This document shows positions 54,882-64,000 of a stretch of DNA of 64,000 bases, in pieces. Within the stretch, counting starts at the first letter, position 1. The number at the start of each line of letters is the position of its first letter. A model generated the notes under the pieces. That model was not told the DNA's origin. It worked only from the letters and a program-made list of their open reading frames with translations, and did not search any database. The translations under genes and the position numbers were made by a program. The stretch is from Lunularia cruciata (Eukaryota; Streptophyta; Marchantiopsida; Lunulariales; Lunulariaceae): assembly GCA_948567375.1 (NCBI GenBank), contig OX419758.1:1555001-1619000 (forward strand). Direction: 5' to 3'.

Positions 54882-54888
54882 TATAAAA
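54882..54888 (+). promoter_or_regulatory. TATA box upstream of the LTR-embedded frame (H3)
   Basis: TATAAAA 158 bp before the ATG at 55046, same position as in the H1 LTRs. Confidence 0.5.
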
Positions 54889-55045
54889 AGTGAACCTGCA
54901 CGATGAAATGTCGAGTAATTTTCCTTCGCCATTGAGAAGTCGTCTTGCAGGTGATCAGGGAAAGGGAAATAGAGTTGGGATCGTGTTAGTGCGCAAGGGA
55001 GAAGTTGCGAGAGTGAGATCAAGAGAAAGTGAGAAAGTAGAAGAA

Positions 55046-57465
55046 ATGGGAGGAGGAAAGAAGAACTCCGAATTCACAGTGAGAAATCATGCAATTTGGA
55101 GGTTAGACGTGATAGCAAGGATCAAAGTCTTGAGCCAACTTTGGATCACGTTTCTGGCATAGAACTGGAATGTAAGTTTTCCAGGATTCATGACAGAAAT
55201 CACCGAGAGTAAGTGTCTCGATGGACCCGAGGAAGAAGGGAAGAGAGGAAATCCGGCTCGCTCAATAGAGTCGGATTGGAGACTTGTACTCGGGAAGGAG
55301 GTAGGCTCAGAGCAAGGAGCCACGTTCTTGGGGAAGGGAGAGATAGCCTAGGAAACTCAGGAGGTGAGAGACACTTTCTCGTCGAAGAGAATGAAGAATG
55401 GGTATAAGGTTGAGAGTTACAAGGATCCAGTGAAGAGAGGGATCGTGAGTGCTCTCATGGCAATCTTGAAGCCGGAGAGAACAACTTATGTGATGAAGCA
55501 CCAAGCGGTGTTCTTCCATAAGTTGTTTGCAAGAGAATCGATAAATTGAGCGAGGTGTTTCCACGGAAGGACGAGACAGATGGTGTAGAACTTGTTGGAT
55601 CAGTCGCCACCACACTACATCGTGCCGTTTGCAGCACATTTTTACCTCGGGTTGAATTTGCTCAACTTGGTGGAGCAAAACAGAATGGTGTCTCACTTCC
55701 ATCCCGACTTAAGAAGAGAAGTCGACGTGGAGGAACAACAATACATTCTTCAAATCCAGAGCACAGATGAATACTACATGAAGACGGGTAAGAGCATGGA
55801 GATAGAAGCAAGCACTCCAAAATCAAATAAGAGGAGTCAGCAAGGAGAAGCCAAAGACAGCAAGAAACCTTGGAAGATGCAGAGAAGTAACCCAAGGTGA
55901 AGTATGATGGTGATTGAGTTGGAAGATGAAGACTCAGAAGGAGAGGCCGAGCTCAAAATGGAAGACTTGGAACACAAGGAGGAGCTTGAGCTAACGCTGC
56001 AGAGTGGAGATACAAGCAATGATAGTGATGAAGGGGGAGAGATGACATTGGTGCCGGCGGCTGACGAATACGAAGAAGAAGTGCAAGCCAAGTTGGAGGC
56101 CAAAGACAACACACAGTTGGAAGACAAAGTAATTGTGCCTGAGGAAAAGAAGATCGCAGTACAGCAAGGAATTCGCTCGAGACGTAAGGCAAAGTGTGAA
56201 GCGGGGCCAAGTAAAGTGAAGGAAGAGGTAGGAGAAAGCTTGGGAAGTGAAGCATCAATCCCGATACAAAGACTGCAGCGGAGAAGGCGAGTATCGGGTG
56301 AAGAACAGGTAAGGAAGGAGATTTCTCTACAGGAAGAAGTAGGTGCGAGAATGGGAGTGGAATACCTGCAAGAAATTGTGTGTCCATTGTTGATGAAGTT
56401 GGAGCACAAGAAGAAGGAAATGCAGTTGACTTGTCCGGAGGTGACGACTGTTTTGCAGGTCTTGTCGAGATTAGAAGAAGAGAACTCGGAGTTGAAGAGA
56501 AGTATAACCCGAGGTGAGGAGGAAAGGGAAGTACTACGAGCAGAGGCAATAGAGAGAAGTCAGGTAATTGAAGACCTGAAGAGAGAAGTGAGCTATTAAG
56601 AGGATCTTGCAAGGAAGAGTGACATAGCAAGGGAGAGACAAGTAGCGGAATATGAGATCTTGAAGCAGCAGTTTGCTGATTCAAGAGTAGAAGTAATCCA
56701 TGCTATGGCGAGAGTAGCATCAAAGGATCAGGAGCTCGATAGAGTGATGGAGAGTATGGAAGAGAAGAAGCAACTCTGGCAACAAGAATTGGCAACATGA
56801 TATAGAGAAGAAGAAAGGTTGAGAGAGTTACTTCGTAATCAGGAGGAAAGAAAGGAACAGAAGGAGAAGGAGAAGGAGAAGGAGACGGTGAAAGCCGAAT
56901 TTGAAGCTGAGTTGGCAATGTATAGAGAGGATTGGCTTGCAGATTGAGAGCGAGAAAGAAAGATGCGATTGGAGCCATTGAAGGAGATTGTCCTCAGGAT
57001 GAACACAATGTTGAGTACAGAGGCCAACGTTCGAATTGAAGAAACAAGACTGCACGAGTTGAAGTTGTTGGTGCAAGAGACGAGGCAAAGATAGGCAAAA
57101 GACACCAATATGAACGCGTAGACAGGAAGATTTTAGAGGTAGAAGATAACATCTCGATTAGATTAGACTTAGTGAAAATAGAGATAGAAAAGTTTCGGAG
57201 GGATGTTAGAGCAAAACCCAAAGTAGATAACATAGGAGTCCAAATGTCTTCAGAATTACCAATGGAGACATTAGAGAAGAGTGGGTTGGGAGATAAGGAG
57301 TTAGATAGATTACCTGATAGTGGAATTTCAAATCAGGAAAGAGAATTGTTGGATCTGGTAGAAGAAGTAGAAGATACGAAACTCGAGGATAGAGTAGTAG
57401 GAAGTAAAATTACTTCGGGTTTGAGTTTGAAAGCCGAAGAAGAAGTAGACATCGGATCGGATTAG
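55046..57465 (+). pseudogene. LTR-embedded ORF of the H family, copy 3 (in H3)
   Basis: The best-preserved version. Starts MGGGKKNSEFTVRNHAIWRL and ends EEEVDIGSD. Open pieces: 55046-55162, 55364-55549, 55592-55900 (PHYIVPFAAHFYLGLNLLN, HFHPDLRREVDVEEQQYIL), 55904-56599 (231 residues: acidic region, RSRRKAKCEAGPSKVKEE, MGVEYLQEIVCPLLMKLEHK) and 57172-57465. Breaks are mostly single stops (55162, 55348, 55549, 55900, 56599, about 56800, 56948), plus one frameshift near 57090. The C-terminal third is heptad-like coiled coil rich in E, K, R and L. Fewer lesions and higher G+C than copies 1, 2 and 4 suggest a younger copy. Confidence 0.62.
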
Positions 57466-57581
57466 TAACAGTTTTGAAATATGAAGAGGCAGATATGAAG
57501 AGGTGCATTGTCATTTTGGATCTATAGGTTAGAGGAGTTGTTGTAGAACGGTATAGTTGTTAGAACTATCAATTTCTTCAC

Positions 57582-57589
57582 TATTTAAG
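57582..57589 (+). promoter_or_regulatory. Second TATA-like box in H3
   Basis: TATTTAAG followed by agtggcattc, as in both H1 LTRs. The rest of the LTR to 58256 is non-coding tail. Confidence 0.4.
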
Positions 57590-58261
57590 AGTGGCATTCG
57601 CAGTATCATGTTGTTCAATGCTCATTATTTCTGAGAATAGATAAAGCAAAGTGCTATGAGGCAATGCTCGTAGCTTAAGCTTGATTCTGAGTATCAACTT
57701 TGTAATTGTGTTTGTGAGTGTGTGGAGAAATTTGAAGTGCAAGTCAATGTGCTTGTTGGATGTTGGATTCCACAGCCTTGATCTTCATTTTGTGTGTTTG
57801 ATCTTAAGGGAAGCGCAATCAAAGCAATGCCTTGACAGATCTAAGAGGAATTGTAGTGTTGGTAGTATTCTACATTTGTGATGCAGTACAAAGTTGATGT
57901 GAAGCAATTTTGATCGAGGAAGTTGTGCCTTCAGTGGAGGGGTAGAACACAATTCTGAGGCAAAGTCATTTTGCAATGAAGTGCCGTTTTTGGGAGAGCC
58001 TGAATCATCACAATCAAGATTGTTTGGAAAGAATTGAAGGATTTGTGATTAAGGAGTGTTAATTTGTGACAAGACTGCAAATCAGTGCTTGTTACTTTCT
58101 TCTGGGTGTGGTTTCTACTTGAGAGATTAAAGACGCAACCAAGAAGAACTAAATTGTTACTTTGCTTCATATTTGACCAATTATGAATTGTTTCTATACA
58201 GGAATGAACTTTACTTACCCGATTACCGCAAAAGTGATATTTGCCGAGTTGTCACAATCAG

Positions 58262-60809
58262 TCAAAAGAATAGCCACCAACCTAGAGTGGAGGAGAGTAA
58301 GATGGGAGGTGGAAAGAAGAACTCAAAATTCATAGTAAGAAATCATGCCATTTAGAGATTGGATGTTTGCAAGAATTGAAGTCTTGAGCAGGCTTTGGAT
58401 CACATTCCTAGCATGGAACTGGACCCTTAGTTTTCAAGGTTTCATGACCAAGATCATCAAGAGTAAATATCTCAATGGACCGAAGGAAGAAGGTAAGAAA
58501 AGAAATCCGGCTCACTAGATAGAGTTGGATTGGAGATTAGTACTTGGAAGAGAGGTAAGTGAGGAGAAGGGAGCCATGTTCTTGGGAAAGGAGAAGTAGT
58601 TGAAGAAACCCAAGAAGTGAGAGACGCCTTTCTTCAAAGCACATGAAGAATAGCTACAAAGTCGAGAGCTACAAGGACCTTGTGAAGAGAGGCATCATAG
58701 GAGCAATGATGGCTATCTTCAAGCCAGAGTGAACTACTTATGTGATGAAACATCAAGCGGTGTTCTTCCATAAGATGTTTGCAGCGGAGCCAATCAATTG
58801 GGCAAAGTGCTTCCATCAGCATACAAGACAAATGGTGTAGGACTTGTGGGACAAGTTGCCTCCGCATTACATTGTGCCATTTGCAGCCCACTTCTACTTG
58901 GGATTGAATTTGTTGATTGCAGCGGAGAGGCACAAGATGGTGTCGCACTTCCATCCTGACTTAAGAAAAGAAGTTGATGCGGAGGAGCAATAGTATATTT
59001 TGCAGATTAGAAGTAACAATGAGTACTACACGCAGCCAGGACAAAGTGTGCAGTTGAAGGTGAATACTCTGTAGTCAAAGAAGAGGAGTTGACAATAAGA
59101 AGAAGAAGAAGAAGTAGCAGTGACGAGACCTTGGAAGACCAGGAAGGTAAACCCAAGGAAAAACCTGGTGGTAATTGCATTGTTAGGTGAAGAATCAGAA
59201 GGGGAAGCTGAGTACAAGTCAAAAGACTAAGAGGAGGAAGAACTAGAACTCATGTTGCATGGTGGTGAAGCTAGCAATATGAGTGAAGATGGCATGGAGA
59301 CAAAGCAGGTACCAAAGGAGGAAGAAGAAAAGCTGGAGATGGTAGAAGAGTATAACCCAAGACAAGAAGACAAAGTTCTAGAGAAGGAGGAGAGGAGGGT
59401 GACCATTCAAAGAGGAGTCCGCTCCAGAAGGAAGGTGATGTATGAGGTAGGACCAAGTAGAAGAAGAGAGCTGGAGAGTGGAAGTTTGAGGAGCAAAGAA
59501 TCCATCCCAATAAGGCAACTACGGTTGAGGAGAAGAGTGTCTGGTGAAGAAGAAGCAAAGAAGGAGAAAATCCCACAAGTTGAGGTAAAACATAGCAAAG
59601 GAGTAGAGTATCTATGGGAGGTTGTATGCCTATTGTTAGTGAAGTTGGAAAAGAAGAAGAAAGAGATGTAGTCAAAATGTCCAAAGGTGAAGATTGTGTT
59701 GCAAGTGTTGGCGAGATAAGAGAAAGAGAACTTGGAGTTGAAGGAGAGTATCATCCAAGGTGAGGAGCAAAGGGAAGTACTACAAGTAGATGAAGTAGTA
59801 CAAAATCAAGTAATTGAAAACTTAAAGAGGGAGGTAAGAAGTAAAGAGTGAGTAATAGATCAAAATATCATGGCAAGAGAAAGACAAATAGCTGAGTACA
59901 AAATCTTGAAATAGCAATTTGTTGACTCACGATTAGAAATCATCCATGCTATGGCAGGAGTAGCACAAAAGGAGCAAGAGATTGATAGAGTGATGAAGAA
60001 TGTAAGAGAGAAGAAGCAGCTTTGGCAAAGAGAGCTGACAATGAAATATAGAGAGGAAGAGAGATTGCGGGAGTTACTTTGTAATTTGGAAGAGAAGATT
60101 GTTCAAAAAAGAGAAGAAGAAAGAGATGGTGAAAGTTGAATTCAAAGCAAAATTGGCAATGTATAGGGAAGATTGGCTGGCGGATCGAGAACGTGAGAGA
60201 AGGATAAGACTCAAGCCATTGAAGGAGATTGTAACAAAGATGAATGCAATGTTGAGTACAAAAGCTAGTGTGAGGATTGAGGAAACAAGATTGCATGAGT
60301 TGAAGTTGTTGGTGTAGGAGACTAGGAGGAGATCTACAAAAGATGAAGATTTGAATTCATTTTTTATCAGTCTTAGAGCTCATGTAGATAGGAAGATATT
60401 GGAAGTGGAAGACAATATCACGATTAGACTAGACTTAGTTAAGTTGGAAATAGATAAAATTTGGAAAGATGTAAAAGCAAAGCCCAAAGTAGATGAGATA
60501 GGAGTACAAATATCTTTGAAGTTACCATTGGAGATATTAGAGAAGAGTGGATCAAGAGATAAAGAAGTAGAAGGGTTAACTATGATAGGAATTGTAGATC
60601 AAGAGGAAGAAGTGTTAGAATTGGTAAAAGAATTAGTAGTTGTAAAACCTGAGGATAAAGTAGTATGTGAGGTTACTTTGGGATTGGAAGCTGAGGAAGA
60701 GGTTGACATTGGATCGGAGTAGTAACAGTTTTGAGATTTGAAAAGGCACATATGGAGAGGTGGTCTGTCAGTTTGGATCTGCAGGTTAGAAGAGTTGTTG
60801 TAGAATAAT
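58262..60809 (+). repeat. H2 3' LTR, second part, cut by D2
   Basis: Continues the LTR from caaaagaatagccaccaac, matching 17580 and 4885. It contains copy 4 of the embedded frame and stops at 60809, where D2 begins. The LTR tail lies beyond D2 and outside the window. Confidence 0.85.
58302..60722 (+). pseudogene. LTR-embedded ORF of the H family, copy 4
   Basis: From MGGGKKNSKFIVRNHAI (58302) to EEEVDIGSE (60722). Recognisable blocks: SYKVESYKDLVKRG with LKPE changed to FKPE, then MKHQAVFFHKMFAAEPINW. Open pieces: 59252-59671 (acidic middle, RSRRKVMYEVGPSRRRE), 59951-60139 (KKQLWQRELTMKYREEERL), 60099-60317 and 60351-60722 (ADRERERRIRLKPLKEIV and the C-terminal 123 residues). Numerous stops and at least two frameshifts. 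As part of the H2 3' LTR it is an independent lineage from copies 1-3. Confidence 0.6.
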
Positions 60810-61270
60810 TGTCATGCCATTTGTAGTGCCGTATCTAGATGCTCAGACACTAGAGTTCCAGTGATAGTAGTTAGAGTTCTTCTAGCAGTTTCTTAGAGAC
60901 TACTTTCTGACGGTTAGATTTTGTGTTTGGGGTACTGACTTCATGGTGGGGCCCACCGTCACTTTGCACCGTTTGCACCGTCGAGTGTGCCATCAGCGGG
61001 ACCGTTAGGGTTTCAGTGCTAGCTCGAGTCCAGGGGTATAGTTTCAAAGTGAGCTCCAGAGAGCTCACTTCTCTGATGTTCAGCCTTTGAGTACCTGGCT
61101 ATGGTGGACAGAGGCCGGCGAGCGTCACCTGGATTCTCTATGCTTGAGTGGGTGTGGCTTGACTGTTATTAGTGCCCAGTTGTTGGCAGTTTATAGAGTG
61201 ACAGATCAAGTACTGAGTTGAGTTGAGTTGAGTTGAGTTGAGTTGAGAGTGTTAAGCAATCTGATTACAT
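60810..61270 (+). repeat. D2 5' LTR
   Basis: TGTCATGCCATTTGTAGTG to about CTGATTACAT. Longer than the D1 LTRs because of a run of seven GAGTT units at 61213-61247. No 107-bp repeat at either side. Confidence 0.82.
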
Positions 61271-61707
61271 CAGAAAAGTGAAGTCAAGGGGAAACCGGGT
61301 GCAGGAACTTTGAGTGTTGGTGGTATCTCCAAGCTCGGTGGATCGTTGGTAGCTCGATTCAAGTTCTGTGTTTCCCTAGTGTGCAGAAGCTTGTTCAAGT
61401 GATGCAGATTTGGCAGTTAGGCGGACAGTGTGCAGAAGCGCTGGCCAAATTTTGAGCAAAGAAGGAGCAATTTTTGAGCAGTGGTTGTGATTTTGAGCTC
61501 AGGAAATGAAAGCACGACCAATTTGTTGCGAGTTGGGCTCAGAAAGTCAATTTGAAGGTGGAGTTGGGAAGCTCTTCTCATGAATTTGTGATTGAGTTGA
61601 AACCCATGTTGTCAATTTGGCACGAGTGGAAAGTTAGCGGGGGATTTGGCGGACAGCCATCTTTAGGGTTTAAGTCAGGTTTTACATCAGATTTTGGCCA
61701 GATTTGG

Positions 61708-61895
61708 AGGAGTTTCGCTAGTTTGGAGGACTTTTGCACATTTGGAGAAGTTTTGCCAATTTTGGAGGAGGTTCGAAGTGGCAACAAGAAAGGCCTCATT
61801 TGGAGGAGTTTTGCTAGTTTGGAGGACTTTTGCAGATTTGGAGAAGTTTTGCCAATTTTGGAGGAGGTTCGAAGTGGAAACAAGAAAGGCCTCAT
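61708..61895. repeat. 94-bp tandem duplication in the D2 leader
   Basis: Two copies marked by gctagtttggaggactttt and ggttcgaagtgg, with few differences. D1 has a single equivalent, so the duplication is specific to D2. Confidence 0.75.
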
Positions 61896-62059
61896 TTGGC
61901 TGAATTTCGGTGTTTAGAGGCTTTGAGGCATAGGGCTGTGGGCTATGAGAGGCTACGAAGGCCTAGAAAGGCCAGCTTGCTAGCGTGAGGCTAGCTAGTT
62001 TAGAGTAGATCTTGGTCATTGGTTGGCAAAATCTGCCCTTCCTGCTAGATTGTGTGCAA

Positions 62060-62115
62060 CAGGGTTTGACCCCCAGATCTCTTGTTCCTAGACTGGTGCT
62101 CTAGCCAACTGGTTC
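62060..62115 (-). other. tRNA-like segment in the D2 leader (antisense)
   Basis: Minus strand CCAGTTGGCTAGAGCACC then, 26 bases on, GGGGGTCAAACCC. These resemble the A and B boxes of a tRNA or tRNA-derived SINE. The D1 copy is at 40722-40790. There is no convincing cloverleaf. Confidence 0.35.
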
Positions 62116-62771
62116 ACCCTCACTTGTTGTCCTAGTGATTGTGCCACTGTTATCTATACACATGTAGCTTTGGCTAGGAGAGGCAGTTTAATCCCATTCT
62201 TGGTGATCTTGGTAGCTTAGGACTTAGATCCGAACAACTCTTATGTCAAATGCCAAATGGTGGCAGAGTCAGTCCCGTGTTGTGTTATGAGATGGAGGGT
62301 TTTTGTTTAGATTTCTTATGATTGGATCCCCTCCATTCTCTGCTTCCTGTTTGTGCACCATGTTTGTGTGAGGTGCCCTGACTTTTGAGCGTTGGTGCTC
62401 TGGTGTGCTCTTGGCGGTGAGGCTGGAGTGATGACCAGTCAGACTACCTTTGTTTCTCTCCGATGAGGCAAGAAGTGATGACTTGTAGACCGTGAGAGTG
62501 CATGTTATGATGGCAGTTTATAGGTTGCCCTTTCCCCTAGTGTAGTTATCTTAGTTAGAGTTACATTAGTGGGTGGTGTTTAGTTGGTGTTGGCACGTGG
62601 TGGTGTTGGCACTTGGTAAGGCACTTGCGGTTGCAGTTGGTGGTTTGGGTTTGCTATTGTGGTTACTTTGTCACGACGGAGTTCTTTGGAGATTCCAAAG
62701 AAGTTAGCCTTGCAATATGCTGTGGGTTTACTCGGAGTGGTGCTTGGTATCAACCTGTATCTCAGGTCCCA

Positions 62772-64000
62772 ATGAGGGAGGAGATTGACTCTGAGTTGGA
62801 GTTTGACACAGGAGCTAATTTAGTTGAGAGTGCACTTGGTGTGTCCGTACCATTGTTGTGGGACATAGATGAGATTTATGGGGCCTCCAAAGGCCCTAGG
62901 TGTTACTCTGGTACAGTGGGTACCATTGAGTTGGATGACTTCATCCAAGAGTTTGATAGTTGGTGTGATCTGCAGTAGATGCGGAACCCGACTTTGTTCA
63001 CACCCTTCATGGCATGGAAGGGGTTGTTTCAGCACTTGGAGGGTTTGTCGATGGATGACTACCATGAGTTCATGAGAGCTCATTTGGAGGAGATTGAGTT
63101 ATGGAGATAGTATTGGTCTCCACATTATATCTCCATCACTTTAGGCTCGGTGGCCAAGAGTAGATCGGATGTACCTACGAGTTCTAGCTCGAGTAGTGTA
63201 GGTGGAGCTAGTGGAGGTGCACTAGTTGGAGATAGTGCTACTACGAGTGGAGGTACCGCTGTAGGAGGTGGTGTGGTACCGGGGTTTAACCCCATGGTGG
63301 AGTTCTTCTTGTGTTTGAGGCAGAACTACCAGGGAGTGCGGACTGACAAGCTGAGGAGCTCCAAGAGTTCCAGCGGAAGGCTGGAGAGAGCCTACGCAAG
63401 GCATACACTCGCATGAGACGGCTGATCAGTTTCACTCAGGGAGTTACTGAGGCCCAGGCAGTCCAGTTTTGGTATGGGATACTAGACAGGGAGTTGTGAC
63501 GTAGAGTTTGTGATGCTATGTTGTTGCAGGCTACTTCGCCCACTTTGACAGTAGTCTTTGGTTTGGCTGAGCGTATTGAGCTCAATATGGTGGAGGAGAG
63601 AGTGGTAACATCTAGATTTGGTAGGGAGACCTCATCCACGGCTGTGACTTCTTCTAGAGTGCAGCAGAGTGCACCATGCCGAGTTGGTTTTTGAGGACAA
63701 GGTAGACAGCCCAAATCCTATGGAGCGAGTGGAGGGCCTAGTGGAGTTAGACCCTTACCCTCATTTTTGGGTCAGCAGCAGCCAGTGAGTGGTGGTGTTG
63801 CTTGTTGCACTTGTGGTGGACCTCACCATCGGAGAGAGTGTACTCAGGGTAGTGGGTTTGATACCTCGGGTGCATCACATCCAGCACAGAGGCAGTGTGA
63901 GCATTGCCACAGATTTGGTCACACTAGTGACCGGTGTTTTGACCTACACCCGGAGTTACGGAGTGGTAGGGCTGCTATGGCAGGTAGTAGAGGAGCTCCA
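62772..64000 (+). pseudogene. D2 gag (partial)
   Basis: Starts MREEIDSELEFDTGANLVES at 62772 and runs open to a TAG at about 62977 (SWCDLQ-stop), then HYEFMRAHLEEI-like sequence, the gag core GGGVVPGFNPMVEFFLCLRQ (about 63265-63320), a broken stretch, and the nucleocapsid knuckle CEHCHRFGHTSDRC (63897-63938) followed by MAGSRGAP at the edge. Four or more stops or frameshifts. It is the plus-strand counterpart of D1 gag (38599-40064). Confidence 0.72.

Larger units (their letters stand above)
54496..58256 (+). mobile_element. H3: complete solo LTR of the H family inside the H2 3' LTR
   Basis: 3761 bp from TGTGGTATCCACATTTTTTG to GCCGAGTTGTCACA, with a perfect 5-bp duplication ATCAG (54491-54495 and 58257-58261). 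It is the only copy in the window with a complete, uninterrupted LTR, so it defines the LTR limits and proves the embedded frame lies within them. Confidence 0.9.
61271..62771 (+). other. D2 5' leader
   Basis: 1.5 kb non-coding leader collinear with 40081-41493. It contains a 94-bp unit (gtttggaggacttttgca...) repeated twice in tandem at about 61708-61895, and the antisense tRNA-like segment at 62060-62115. No supported gene. Confidence 0.55.
60810..64000 (+). mobile_element. D2: second methyltransferase-family element, 5' part only
   Basis: LTR 60810-61270, leader and gag, collinear with D1 on the opposite strand. It is inserted in the H2 3' LTR just after the embedded frame. The window ends inside gag, so whether D2 keeps the methyltransferase and PHD finger cannot be seen. 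Confidence 0.85.

Noticed and set aside
55953-56684. 243-codon open frame on the minus strand
   Set aside because: It is antisense to the LTR-embedded H frame; a K/E-rich coiled coil often leaves a Ser/Leu/Pro-rich antisense frame open.
62060-62115. Functional tRNA gene
   Set aside because: Box-like motifs are present but no acceptor or anticodon stem can be drawn, and the B box departs from consensus.

Overview
The window looks like nuclear DNA from a plant with a large, repeat-swollen genome. I infer a gymnosperm, probably a conifer, from decayed Ty3/gypsy elements stacked inside one another and the lack of any recognisable host gene; no single-copy marker confirms this. No rRNA, functional tRNA, CRISPR array or ordinary host gene is visible.

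Almost every base belongs to five LTR-retrotransposon families, named H, A, D, E and G here. The outermost element is H2 (+ strand), whose 5' end lies left of the window. Its body is visible at 20836-21361, 41934-42239, 47887-48708, 51922-53961, 53962-54495 and 58257-60809. Inserted into it are: H1 (same family, +, 4633-20835); D1 (-, 21362-41933); G1 (-, 42240-47886, TSD AGGAG); A4 (solo LTR, 48709-51921, TSD ATCGG/ATTGG); H3 (solo LTR, 54496-58256, TSD ATCAG) and D2 (+, from 60810 past the right edge). H1 carries A-family insertions in both of its LTRs (A1, 1-4632, continuing off the left edge; A2, 14172-17335). D1 carries solo LTR A3 (24917-35596) in its reverse transcriptase, and A3 carries E1 (27077-34908). 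That is at least eleven elements, up to four levels deep.

Three systems stand out. (1) D1 is a gypsy element whose polyprotein runs gag, protease, C5 cytosine DNA methyltransferase, reverse transcriptase, RNase H, integrase, PHD finger: a chromatin writer and a chromatin reader in one element. (2) The H family has LTRs of about 3.8 kb, and each holds a decayed frame of about 800 codons for an unrecognised basic/acidic coiled-coil protein, with a TATA box before it and a second TATA-like box after it. Four copies are visible. (3) G1, a chromodomain element, has LTR promoters packed with GAA/TTC heat-shock-type arrays directly upstream of a TATA box.

E1 is the youngest and most intact element: its 691-bp LTRs differ at about four positions, but pol has two in-frame TGA codons and gag and pol are in different frames. 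All other coding regions are pseudogenes. A-family LTRs (about 2.85-3.2 kb) contain copy-specific minisatellites. Boundaries marked approximate are good to about 5 bp.
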